From contig NZ_CP012332.1 of the NCBI RefSeq assembly GCF_001263175.1, forward strand, positions 4,286,554-4,350,553: 64,000 bases of DNA, in the 5' to 3' direction. Positions within the stretch are counted from its first letter, which is position 1, and each line of letters begins with the position of its first letter. This document shows, one piece after another, positions 19,854 through 29,300 of this stretch. The notes below the pieces were generated by a model. It did no database searches. It was not told where the DNA came from and worked only from the letters and a program-made list of their open reading frames with translations. Source of the stretch: Vulgatibacter incomptus (GTDB lineage Bacteria > Myxococcota > Myxococcia > Myxococcales > Vulgatibacteraceae). The position numbers were made by a program, and so were the translations under genes.

Positions 19854-21950
19854 ATGGTACGGTATTCGTCTCTATTGCTGTCCGTAGCTGCGCTGTCACT
19901 GGCTGCGGCTTGCGGGTCGCCGGCCCTCAAAACCCCCCAGGGAAGCCTCTACGTCTCTCCGGAGCAGATCGAGTTTCCCCGCACGTTCGTGGGATTTTCG
20001 TCCGATCGCGAGCTGGTAGTGAGCAACTCCGGCAAGGTCCCGCTCCACATGAACCTCGAGGTCACGCCGCCCTTTTCGGCGGACCCCGCGGAGGCCACGG
20101 TCGGCGGAGGGCGGGATCTGCACGTCCGGATCCGCTACACGCCGCAGACGCCTGGTCAGCACCGACAGTCGATGCGAATGCTACATTCCGGCAAGGTCAC
20201 CAACATCGACCTCTCCGGGAAGGCGGAGGGCTCTCCGTCGTGCTTCCCGTCCGGGGTCTGCCGCTCGGTGGTCTTCGACGAGGAGACCGGTGAGTGCACG
20301 GAGAGTGTCGATCGGGACGGCACCGAATGCTCCAGCGGAAATGCGTGCATGACCCGGGAGATCTGCCGGAGCGGGGCCTGCGTGGGCGAAGCCGTCGTGT
20401 GCAACTCCCACGACAAGTGCGTTAAGGACGAGTGCGTTGCGGCGGTCGGCTGCATCCAGATCGACAAGAGCGGCGACTGCCCGTCGAGCCCCGATCCGTG
20501 CAAGAGGGGGTTGTGCGATGCCACCCTGGGCTGCACGATCGTCGACGCCACCGACGGCGACCCCTGTGGCCCTTCCGACTGCGTTACCTCGTCGATCTGC
20601 CTCTTGGGGGAGTGCGTCGATGTCCCCACCCCCGAGAACACCGATTGCACGACCAAGTGCGGAAGAGGCACGTGCCACGACAACGTCTGCAAGGCGAAGA
20701 TGGGCAAGAACCTCGAGGTGCTCTGGCGACACAATGTGCAGTCGCGGTCGAACCTCGTCTTCCCCGGGATCTCGGACGACCAGGGCGCCGTCTATTGGCT
20801 CGAATGCGATCCCTCCAGCTGCGAGCTGGTCTCGGTCGACGGCGACCAGGCAACCCCCCGCTTCCCGGAACACCCGCGCTTCCCGCTCCGGGATCTGACG
20901 CTGCCGAAGCCCAACCAGATGGTTCTGGCCGGCAACCGGGTGGTCGTCGCCGCTGGCGATAGCGTCTACGCGTATTCGGCGTCGAACGGCGCTCTGGCCT
21001 GGGCCGGGAGCCTCTGGGCCGAGCTCGAGGAAGCGCTGGGCTCCGGCTGTCCCTGCTCGGTACGCGCCGACGCGCTGGCGAGCGGTGAGGAGGGATTCTA
21101 CGTTTGGTTCTCGATGTCTGGCGTTGCCGGAGCAACCGAGGATGGCCGGCGCGCCGGGGCGCTGGTCAACATCGCCGCTTCGGATGGATCGGTGAAGTGG
21201 ATCCGGACCTTCGAAGGCGCCTCGCCGCCGAGGGATCTCGTCGTCGACCGTTTTGGCGACGTGCACTTCGCCCTCGGCGGGGACGAGGGATCCCTCCAGC
21301 TCCTCTCGGTGGGCCCGGACGGCTCCGATCGCTTCACCATCGGCGCCGATTCCGACACGGAAGCGCCGCTGGCCACGGTCCTCGACCACGTCTTCGGGAC
21401 CTCGGCCCGCGTCCTCGATCTGGATGGCGACCTGGCATACGAGCTGCCGCCGGTCGACGGGGAAGGTCCGACCCTGGCATTCGTGGTGGGCCAGAACAAT
21501 GGGTACCGCTTCAGCCGTGACGTAGAGGGTCTGCGGGTAACGGCCTTCAAGACCTGGATCGGGGAGGTCACCTCCTCGACCGTGCCGTTCGCGGAGCCGG
21601 TCTATCGGACCGACCCGCTGCTCACCGATTCGCAGAGCGCGCTCTTCGCCGCACGGATCTCCGACGAGTCCGGCGGCGAGCTCCTCACCCGCGTGATGGA
21701 GATCGACGCCGAAGGGCACTCGCTCCGGGATTGCCGCCTCCCGGAGCGCCCGGACGGTCCCGGAGGCACCTACCTCTACCTCGGCTCCACCTCACTTCGA
21801 GGGGGCCGTTGGACGGTCGCTTCCCAGCCGTCTCGGGATGGGAATTGGTTCACCGTCCACCAGCTTCTGCTTCCGTTTGGCGACACCGCCAGCAGCGGTT
21901 GGGTCACGACGCGCGGCAGCCTCGCCGGCGACGGGAGGCCCCAGCGATGA
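19854..21950 (+). CDS. lipoprotein: ASH-like domain, Cys-rich stalk, PQQ-like propeller (copy 1)
   Basis: A 698-residue lipoprotein (VAALSLAAAC lipobox). Residues ~30-125 are an ASH/HYDIN-type Ig fold (VSPEQIEFPRTFVG, ELVVSNSGKVPL, VRIRYTPQTPGQH). Residues ~135-280 carry more than 20 Cys in an EGF-like, spaced pattern (CRSGACVGEAVVC, CKRGLCDATLGC). The rest (~290-698) is a PQQ/WD-like propeller ending GWVTTRGSLAGDG. ATG 19854 has GGAGG directly upstream. The stop overlaps the start of the next gene (ATGA), and the next protein has the same three-part layout, so this is a tandem duplication under one transcript. Function unknown; a surface adhesin or receptor is plausible. Confidence 0.82.
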   Translation: MVRYSSLLLSVAALSLAAACGSPALKTPQGSLYVSPEQIEFPRTFVGFSSDRELVVSNSGKVPLHMNLEVTPPFSADPAEATVGGGRDLHVRIRYTPQTPGQHRQSMRMLHSGKVTNIDLSGKAEGSPSCFPSGVCRSVVFDEETGECTESVDRDGTECSSGNACMTREICRSGACVGEAVVCNSHDKCVKDECVAAVGCIQIDKSGDCPSSPDPCKRGLCDATLGCTIVDATDGDPCGPSDCVTSSICLLGECVDVPTPENTDCTTKCGRGTCHDNVCKAKMGKNLEVLWRHNVQSRSNLVFPGISDDQGAVYWLECDPSSCELVSVDGDQATPRFPEHPRFPLRDLTLPKPNQMVLAGNRVVVAAGDSVYAYSASNGALAWAGSLWAELEEALGSGCPCSVRADALASGEEGFYVWFSMSGVAGATEDGRRAGALVNIAASDGSVKWIRTFEGASPPRDLVVDRFGDVHFALGGDEGSLQLLSVGPDGSDRFTIGADSDTEAPLATVLDHVFGTSARVLDLDGDLAYELPPVDGEGPTLAFVVGQNNGYRFSRDVEGLRVTAFKTWIGEVTSSTVPFAEPVYRTDPLLTDSQSALFAARISDESGGELLTRVMEIDAEGHSLRDCRLPERPDGPGGTYLYLGSTSLRGGRWTVASQPSRDGNWFTVHQLLLPFGDTASSGWVTTRGSLAGDGRPQR

Positions 21951-24067
21951 GCGTCCTACACTCCGAGTCGTCGAGCCGCGGTCTGTCCCTGACCAGGCTC
22001 CCGTGCACATGGCTCGTCCTCGCCGCGGCGCTCCTCGGCGCCTGCGCCGATCCGGTCATCGTCAAAACCGAGGCCGACGTTCGGGTCGAACCGGACGAGC
22101 TCGTCTTCCCGGATTCCTTCGTCGGCCACCCCTCGTCGAGGACCCTGCGGATCCGCAACGTGGGGCGGGCGCCGACCCAGGTGTCTCTCGAGATCCCGGC
22201 TCCGTTCTTCGGACCCGACTGGGTCGACCTGAGGGCTGGCGAAATCCGCGACATCGAGATCACCTTCGCGCCCTCCGAGCCGGGGAGCTACGACCTCGGC
22301 CTCCGGATCTCGTCCCCCGCGAAGCCGTCGGAGGTCCGCCTCCTGGGCCAGGGCTTGCCCGTACCCAACTGCGGGGAGGGAGACGAGTGCCGCTCGATCC
22401 ACTTCGACCCCGCCCTGGGGTGCGTGGAGATCGATCGTCCCGAAGGCTCGGCTTGCGGCGACGCCTGCCTCGTGGGCGGGCAATGCCACGAGGGGAGCTG
22501 TGTCGGCACCGCCCGCGAATGCGGCGAGACGAATGCGTGCACGACGGCCTTCTGCGATCCGACCGTGGGCTGTGTGGTGCAAGCCAAATCCTGCCAGGTG
22601 TCCACAGATTTCTGCACGGCGAGCGAATGCGATCCCGAGGTCGGGTGCGTTCTCAAACCCGCGAACGAAAGCAAGGTCTGTGGCCCCTCGGATTGCAGCC
22701 ACACGCACGTCTGTCGTCAGGGGCTCTGCACGGAAGAGCGCTCCAAAGACCGGACTGAATGTGGCGAGACGACGCCCTGCCTCGCGAAGGGCTACTGCGA
22801 CCGGGGAGCGTGCGTGCAGGACCGCCCAACGGTCCTCAAGACCAAGGTGACGTTCTCCGCCGGGGCCGGCGCCCGGATCCACTTCGACGGCACCACCAAC
22901 GCCGACGGAGACCTCTATTGGGCGGAGTGCGGGGATACCTGCTTCCTCGCCAGGGGCTCCTCGAGATCAGGATTTTTGTTGGGCAAGGAGCCGATGTCGG
23001 CGGGGACGACCCTCTCGCGCGGGTCGAAGCCGACGGGAACCCGCGCGCTGCTCCTCGCGGCAGGACGGATCGTGTCCACGCTGAAGCCGGGCTGGATCGA
23101 AGCCTACGATTCTCGCACCGTCAAGCTGGCGTGGAAACTCGACCTCGCGGGCAAAGTCCCCGTTCCCGCCGGGGGATCGGTAACCGTGGCAGAGGTGTCC
23201 GCCCAGGGGTCGATGATCTACGCCCTCGTGGACGGGTGGGCCAGCGGCGGAAGCCACGACGGCGGCTGGGCGGTCGGGATCGATCTCTCCGGCAACGTAC
23301 TCTGGGTGCGGTCGTTCGAAGGTACCTTCTCCGGGCTCGTCGGCGACGACGCCGGGCGGATCTACTTCAGCACCCAGCGCGACCATAAGAGCTCGGCCGA
23401 CCTGGCCGCGCTGGTCTCCCTTGGCGCGACGGGAGGCGAGCGCTGGCGCCAGTCGACCTCTTTCAACCCGCCCCTCGCCGTGAGCGGCGACCTCCTCTTC
23501 CAGGGGACCTCGGAGTGGAGGAAGCTGGACGACGGCAGCGCGTTGCCCAGGCTCAAGGCCACGGTGCCGCTCTACTCTCCCTCGCCGATCTTCACCGGCA
23601 AGCGGGGCTACTTCTTCGGTCTCCCGGTGGAGCCCTGTGGAGCCGAGCAGAAGGACCTCTGCTCGTTGTGGGAGCTCCCCAGCCTGATCCGCTTCGCCAC
23701 CGGCGAGGAGGAGCCGGTCTGGGGCATCGGCGTGAACGGGGCCGAGAGCTGGTGGCGGTCCGAGCCCGTCCTCACCAAGAAGGGCTCTCTCCTCTTCGCC
23801 GATACCGTGGAGGGAGCGGGAGTCGGCTGTGAAGCCAAATTCCAGCTCCGCGAGATCGAGCCCGAGGAGGGTGCCGAGGTCTTCGCCTGCGAGCTGCCGG
23901 CGGGAGGCAGCTACCTCGGCGCGACGTCCCTGCACGGGGGCCGCTGGGCGGTCCTCGAATCCTGCAGGCAGATCATCAACGTCTATGAGGTCGAGGATCG
24001 GGAGCTCGCGCCCAAGGGATGGGTGACCTATCGCGGAAACCCCGCCCGCACGGGAACGCCGCGGTAG
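21947..24067 (+). CDS. lipoprotein: ASH-like domain, Cys-rich stalk, PQQ-like propeller (copy 2)
   Basis: A 706-residue paralog of the preceding protein. The signal peptide starts late (WLVLAAALLGAC, lipobox LGAC). The ASH-like domain (~45-140) has VRVEPDELVFPDSFVG and IEITFAPSEPGSY; the Cys-rich stalk (~145-285) has CGDACLVGGQC and CDPEVGC units; the propeller (~300-706) ends GWVTYRGNPARTG, the usual final strand of PQQ-like propellers. ATG 21947 overlaps the upstream stop by four bases. Alignment by eye with copy 1 holds over the whole length but with many substitutions, so the duplication is old. Function unknown; both copies are probably exported together. Confidence 0.82.
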   Translation: MSVLHSESSSRGLSLTRLPCTWLVLAAALLGACADPVIVKTEADVRVEPDELVFPDSFVGHPSSRTLRIRNVGRAPTQVSLEIPAPFFGPDWVDLRAGEIRDIEITFAPSEPGSYDLGLRISSPAKPSEVRLLGQGLPVPNCGEGDECRSIHFDPALGCVEIDRPEGSACGDACLVGGQCHEGSCVGTARECGETNACTTAFCDPTVGCVVQAKSCQVSTDFCTASECDPEVGCVLKPANESKVCGPSDCSHTHVCRQGLCTEERSKDRTECGETTPCLAKGYCDRGACVQDRPTVLKTKVTFSAGAGARIHFDGTTNADGDLYWAECGDTCFLARGSSRSGFLLGKEPMSAGTTLSRGSKPTGTRALLLAAGRIVSTLKPGWIEAYDSRTVKLAWKLDLAGKVPVPAGGSVTVAEVSAQGSMIYALVDGWASGGSHDGGWAVGIDLSGNVLWVRSFEGTFSGLVGDDAGRIYFSTQRDHKSSADLAALVSLGATGGERWRQSTSFNPPLAVSGDLLFQGTSEWRKLDDGSALPRLKATVPLYSPSPIFTGKRGYFFGLPVEPCGAEQKDLCSLWELPSLIRFATGEEEPVWGIGVNGAESWWRSEPVLTKKGSLLFADTVEGAGVGCEAKFQLREIEPEEGAEVFACELPAGGSYLGATSLHGGRWAVLESCRQIINVYEVEDRELAPKGWVTYRGNPARTGTPR

Positions 24068-24174
24068 CGCAGCCGAAGGCGGGGGAGCTCCACGCCGCCC
24101 CCCCGGGGCCCCCGGATCGGAGGAATCCTTCCTACTCGTCCTGGCTTCCTGCTAACGTTCCTGGGGTGGTCGCG

Positions 24175-24846
24175 ATGAACCGAGCCTACCTCCCAGCCCT
24201 GCTGTCCTGCCTGATCCTGGCCGCGTGCGGCGCCGGCAGCGGTGGTGACGATCTGCCCGGCGATCCCTGCTCCATCCACCTCGAGCCGGGCCAGGACGAC
24301 CAGGTCTCCGTTCAGTCCGCCCTCCTGGAGGCTGCGTCGGGCAGCGTGATCTGCTTCGACCCGGGGGTCTACCGCTTCACCGACGGCCTCTCACTGAGCG
24401 TGCCGGGGATCACGTTGCGCTCCTCGGGCAGCCGGGCAATCCTCGACTTCTCCGGGCAGGTGGCGGATGCCCCTGGCCTGGACGTGACCGGCGACGACTT
24501 CACCGTCGAGAACCTGGAGCTGCGCAACACGGCGGGTGACGCGATCCGCTTGCTCCAGGTGGACAGCGCCAGGTTGCGGCGGGTTCGCGCTTCGTGGACC
24601 GCGGACGCGCCTCCGGTCGCCGGCGCCCACGGCATCGCCATCCTGGGCTCAGGCAACGTGCTGGTCGAGGCGTGCCGGATCCGCGGCGCGGCCGATGCCG
24701 GCGTCGCGATCGTGGGCTCCGCAGGGGTCGAGGTCCGCCTCACCTCGGTCCGCGAGAGCGGCGGAGGCATCTCGTTCGACGAGAGCTCCGAGGTGGAGCT
24801 GCGCCAGAATCGGCTCGATCCCGTCGTGGTCCCCGTCGCCCATTAG
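24175..24846 (+). CDS. small beta-helix lipoprotein
   Basis: A 223-residue lipoprotein (MNRAYLPALLSCLILAAC, lipobox LAAC). The mature part matches a right-handed parallel beta-helix: repeated turns such as GITLRSSGSRAILDF, DDFTVENLELRNTAGDAI, VDSARLRRVRAS, SGNVLVEACRIRGAADAG and SAGVEVRLTSVRES, about 22 residues each. The helix is short (roughly six turns) against 250 or more residues in typical members. No pectate-lyase-type catalytic residues are evident. ATG 24175 is preceded by GGGGTGG. It follows the ASH/propeller lipoprotein by 107 bases. Role unknown; surface carbohydrate binding is possible. Confidence 0.75.
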   Translation: MNRAYLPALLSCLILAACGAGSGGDDLPGDPCSIHLEPGQDDQVSVQSALLEAASGSVICFDPGVYRFTDGLSLSVPGITLRSSGSRAILDFSGQVADAPGLDVTGDDFTVENLELRNTAGDAIRLLQVDSARLRRVRASWTADAPPVAGAHGIAILGSGNVLVEACRIRGAADAGVAIVGSAGVEVRLTSVRESGGGISFDESSEVELRQNRLDPVVVPVAH

Positions 24847-24905
24847 GAGACTGCTCCCGCGACGGCAGTGCCCCGCCGGCCGATCTCGACTATAGAATCA
24901 GACCG

Positions 24906-25943
24906 ATGAGCCCGCCCCTCGCACCGACGGAGTCCGCCGTCGCCGCCGCGCCAGCGCCCGATAACGAAGCCCGCCGCAGGCTGGCGAGCTGGGTCTCCCT
25001 CGCCGGCGGCCTGATCGTCTTCGTCGCGAAGATGGCCGGCTGGCAGCTCACCGGCTCGACGGCCCTGCTCTCGGACGGCCTCGAGTCGATCGTGAACGTG
25101 GTGGCCGCGGGCTTCGCCATCTTCTCGATCCGCTTCGCCGCGATGCCGGCCGACCGGGACCACCCCTACGGCCACGGGAAGATCGAGTTCCTGTCGGCGG
25201 CGTTCGAGGGCGGCCTGATCTTCTTCGCCGCCGCGATGATCTTTTACTCCGCCGTCGGGAGCCTCCTCGAGGGCCCCTCGGTCCACGAGGTCGATCACGG
25301 CCTCACCATCGCGGTGGGGGCGGGCGTCCTCAACCTCGTCCTCGGCTGGTGGGTCCGCCGGGAGGGGCGACAGACCGGCTCCGTCACGCTGATCGCCGAC
25401 GGCGAGCACATCCTCTCGGACGTCTGGACCACCGCCGGCGTCGTGGTCGGCCTCGGCCTGGTCATGTTCACCGGGATCGCCTGGCTCGATCCGCTCGTGG
25501 CCCTGGCGATGGGCCTGCTCCTCGCCCGCACCGGGTTCCGCCTGGTCCGGGACGCGGCGAACGCCCTCCTCGATCGGGAGGATCCCGAGCTCCTCGAGCG
25601 CCTCGTCGGGGCCTTTAACGAGGCGCCGGTGCAAGGGATCACCAACGTGCACCGCCTGAGGGCGATCCGGTCGGGCGACCTCGTCCACGTGGACGCCCAC
25701 GTCTTCGTCCCCTCGCACTGGACGGTGCGGCAGGCCCACGAGGCGGTGGTGTCGCTGGAGCGCTGGATGGCCTCGCGGGCTAGCTTCCGGGGCGAGCTGG
25801 CGCTGCACCTCGATCCCTGCCATTCGCGGGTCTGCGCCAGCTGCGACCTGGGTGACTGTCCGGTCCGGGCCGAGCCCTCGGGCGGCCGGCGACGTCTCTC
25901 GACCGAGGAGGCCGTCGGTCCTACCGGGCTCGCGCGTCCCTGA
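24906..25943 (+). CDS. cation diffusion facilitator family transporter
   Basis: A 345-residue membrane protein of the CDF family, proton-coupled exporters of Zn2+, Fe2+ or similar cations. Six helices span ~30-215. The metal-site motifs are recognisable in TM2 (STALLSDGLESIVN) and TM5 (ADGEHILSDVW); the DHPYGHGKIE motif between TM2 and TM3 is also present. The C-terminal cytoplasmic ferredoxin-like domain (~220-310) has VHRLRAIRSGDLVHVDAHV. After it comes an unusual Cys cluster, CHSRVCASCDLGDC, not part of the standard family, which might be an extra metal site. The TM2 position usually Asp/His is Gly-Leu-Glu-Ser here, so metal choice cannot be predicted. Confidence 0.9.
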   Translation: MSPPLAPTESAVAAAPAPDNEARRRLASWVSLAGGLIVFVAKMAGWQLTGSTALLSDGLESIVNVVAAGFAIFSIRFAAMPADRDHPYGHGKIEFLSAAFEGGLIFFAAAMIFYSAVGSLLEGPSVHEVDHGLTIAVGAGVLNLVLGWWVRREGRQTGSVTLIADGEHILSDVWTTAGVVVGLGLVMFTGIAWLDPLVALAMGLLLARTGFRLVRDAANALLDREDPELLERLVGAFNEAPVQGITNVHRLRAIRSGDLVHVDAHVFVPSHWTVRQAHEAVVSLERWMASRASFRGELALHLDPCHSRVCASCDLGDCPVRAEPSGGRRRLSTEEAVGPTGLARP

Positions 25944-26310
25944 AGCTCCTTCCGACCGCGAACCTTCGGGATCGTGGGTCGGCCGCTCCGCCACTCCGGC
26001 CAACGAACCGGCTTCTTCCGGAGAACGGCACCCCTCCCGGTGGCTCTAGGGGGTCCCAGTCTGTTGAGCTGAAAACATTATTTTGCATGTTTTCATCTCT
26101 GCCGTTTCTTTCGGACACGCATGCTTCGGGATTCGTTCGGGGGTATATGCGCGCTCCGGAATCGGTGCTAGGCTCCTCCGCTACGAGAATTTTTGGGTCG
26201 ATCTTCGCCGTGCACAGAGAGCACGTCGCCTCGCTATGCAGGGTGGAGATCGAGCGAGTTCAACCGGTTCTTGCAGTAACTGGCGCGGCGACGCCGGAAG
26301 TGGGGTTCAC
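25944..26310. other. 367-base gene-free stretch upstream of the Ig-repeat lipoprotein gene
   Basis: No convincing coding frame was seen. The first ~110 bases are GC-rich with weak inverted repeats. From ~26060 the DNA becomes much more AT-rich and holds a perfect inverted repeat at 26071-26094. It probably carries the end of the CDF transcript and the promoter and leader of the large gene at 26311. Confidence 0.6.
26071..26094. promoter_or_regulatory. perfect 8-base inverted repeat, candidate operator
   Basis: GAAAACAT and ATGTTTTC are exact reverse complements separated by 8 bases (TATTTTGC). The repeat stands out as AT-rich in GC-rich DNA, 217 bases before the start of the Ig-repeat gene. 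Equal half-sites with this spacing suit a dimeric regulator; a hairpin in the leader or a terminator for the CDF gene is the alternative. Confidence 0.45.
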
Positions 26311-29300
26311 ATGAAGCGCACGGTCCTCTTCATCGGCCTGCTGATGTTCGTCATGGCGGGCTGCTCGAAGGAAACGACGGACATCAAAAAGCCTGCGCCC
26401 GAGGGCGAGGTCGATCCCGTCCGCTCCACGATCGTCGCCGATCCGGAGAGCGGTGTCGTCGCCGACGGCATCGACGAGGTCGTCCTGACGATCTCGGCCA
26501 AGGACAGGGCGGGGACGGCGGCCACCAACCGCTCGATCCTCGTCACCTCGTCCCTCGAGCAGGACGTCGTCACCCTATCGTCGGACATCACCGACGCGAA
26601 CGGAAACGCCAGCGCCCGGATCTCGTCCGTCGTCGCCGGCCGGCGCATCATCACGGTCAAGGTCGGCCAGGTTCCGCTCGGAGACAGCGGGCGCATCATG
26701 GTGGACTTCGTTCCCGGGGCCGCCGCGCGACTCGAGTTCGTCGCTCCCCCGGGCGACGGCCAGGCCGGCCGCGCGCTCCGTCCGGCGGTTCGCGTCGAGG
26801 TCCAGGACCTCCACGGAAACCGGATCCTGGATGCGAACACCGACGTGACGCTCGCGCTTTCCGATGGATCGCTCTCGCGTACGCGGGCGGCCGAGGCAGG
26901 CGTGGCGTCCTTCGATGACGTCGTCATCGACACGCCCAACCGGGCTAGTGAGGGCGGCTACCGCCTCATTGCCACGGCCTCCGGCCTGGAGACGGCGACG
27001 AGCGAAGAGTTCAGGATCACCACCGGCGTGCCCTCCCGCCTTAGATTCCAGACCCAGCCTTCGTCGGTCGCCGCCGGGGAGTCGTTGAACTTCAAGGTGG
27101 AGGTCCTGGACGGAGCGGGAAACGCTGTTCAGGATTTCTCCGGTCCTACGCCGTCCATCCAGGCTCGGCTCCTCTCCAACCCCACCGCCGCGAAGCTCGA
27201 TGGCACGGTGTCCGTACTTGCTACGAACGGTGTCGCGACGTTCAGCGCGCTCTCGATCGGTAAGAGCGCCTCCGGATATACGCTCGTCGTCTCCGCGCCG
27301 GGCTTCGAGGGCGCCGAGAGCGTTCCCTTCGCCGTGACCGGCTCGGACCCGGTGGGCGGCTCGTCGAGGATGACCGCGGGCAGCGCGCTCGTCGTGGCCG
27401 ACGGCGTCTCGACCTCGAAGCTCTCGATCCGCGTCGTCGACGGCAAGGGCAACGAACTCCCGAACGCGCCCGTGGTGCTCAGCACCGAGAGCGAGGGCGT
27501 CACTTTCGCGCCTGGAAACACCCTCCGGACGGACGCCATCGGCCGCGCCGAGGCTTGGGTCAGCTCCACCGTCGCCGGACTGGCGACGATCAAGGCCGAC
27601 GTAGGTGGCGGTGCCCTCGAGCTCACCGCGAGCGTGCGCTTCGTCGCGGGCGCGGCGGGCGGAACCTCGACCGTAGTGGCCCTCGACTACGACGACCTGG
27701 ACCTCCAGACCCACCCCACCGCCGACGGTGTGGAGGAGATTGAGTTCCTGGTGACCGTGATCGACGCCAACCAGAACCCCGTGTTGGGCGAGACCGTCGC
27801 GATCAGCGCCACCGGCGGAGCGAACTTCTGGAGCGAGACCTCCTCCGAGTCCAACGCCATGGGGCTCGTGACGTTCAAACTCCGCTCGGACAAGGCCGAG
27901 ACGAAGACGATCAAGGCGGTGGTCCAGGGCACGACCCTCCCCCCCGTTACCGTGACCTTCAAGCCCGGTGCGCCCGACCGAGGCCAGTCTCAGCTCGCCA
28001 CCGGCACTCCGCAGACGGGGATCGTCGGCAAACCGCTCGGCACGGCCTTCGGCCTTCGCGTCCGGGACAAGAAGGGCAATCTGGTTCCGGGCGCCGACGT
28101 AACCTTTGCGGTCGCCACCGGTGGCGGCCAGCTCATCGTCGGCGAGACAGGTACCCCCGTGCCCGGGCCCGTTACCGTGGCCGCCGGCGATAACGGCATC
28201 GCCTCCGTGCTCCTGGTCCTTGGAACCGGTGCCGGCGCCCAGACGGTGTCCGCTACGGCCTGGAGCGGCCAGCAGGGCTCGCCTACACCGGTCACGTTCA
28301 CGGCAACGGCCAACGCCGACACGCCCACGACGATTCGGTTCGGCCAGGGGCCGGGAGTCCTGACTGAAGGAGTTACAACTACGGGGACGAACGTGGCTTC
28401 GGGAACGGCCGCCGTGGCGGCCGCCCAGCGGCTCTCCGTGAAGGTCACCGACCAGCACAACAATCCGGTCAGCGGATTTCAGATCACCTTCGCAGTGGAG
28501 AGCGCGCCGGATTCGTTCGCTGCCCTCACCACGACTGCGATTACCACGAATGCCACCGGTGACGCGACCGTCTCCTCGATGACGCTCTCGAGGAAGGTGG
28601 GGCAGAATGTCTTCACCGCCGTCCGCACGACGGGTACGCCGGCTCTCAACGGGCCGAGCCGGTACTACGTGAACGTGACTCCGGGAAACCCGGCCAAGAT
28701 CGTCATCCCGACGGGCACCAACGTTTGTGTCCCGTCCGGCAACAATCAGTCCGGCACCGTGGGGACTGCCCTCACCACTACGGGCGCTCCCCTCAGGCTC
28801 CAGGTCCAGGTGACCGATACGAACGACAACCCGATCGAGAACCAGGCGGTGAACTTTACGCCGAACACCGTTGCGGACGGAGGGTCGTTCACCAGCTCGA
28901 TGACCAACGGGAATGGCTGCGCTTCGACGACCTACACCCTCGCGACCACCGCAGGCGCCAAGAAGGCCAAGGCGGCTGTCACCGGCATAACGTCCACCGC
29001 CGTCTTCGACGCCACCGCGGTCGCAGGTCCGGTCACTGACATCGCTTACGATGCCGGGAACAACCAGACCGGAACCGCGGGGGGGCCGAAGCTTTCGAAC
29101 CCGATCTCCGTGATCCTCAAGGACCAGTATGGAAACCCGGTGGGCGGACAGCCGGTGACCTTCGCCGTCGTCACTGGCGGCGGGAGCCTGGTTTCGACGG
29201 GTCTCTCGTCGACCACGGCTGGAGCGAACTTCGGCAAGGCCACGGCGGACTGGACGCTTGGGACCGTGGCGGCGCCGCCAAGCCAAGACAAAAACAACTC

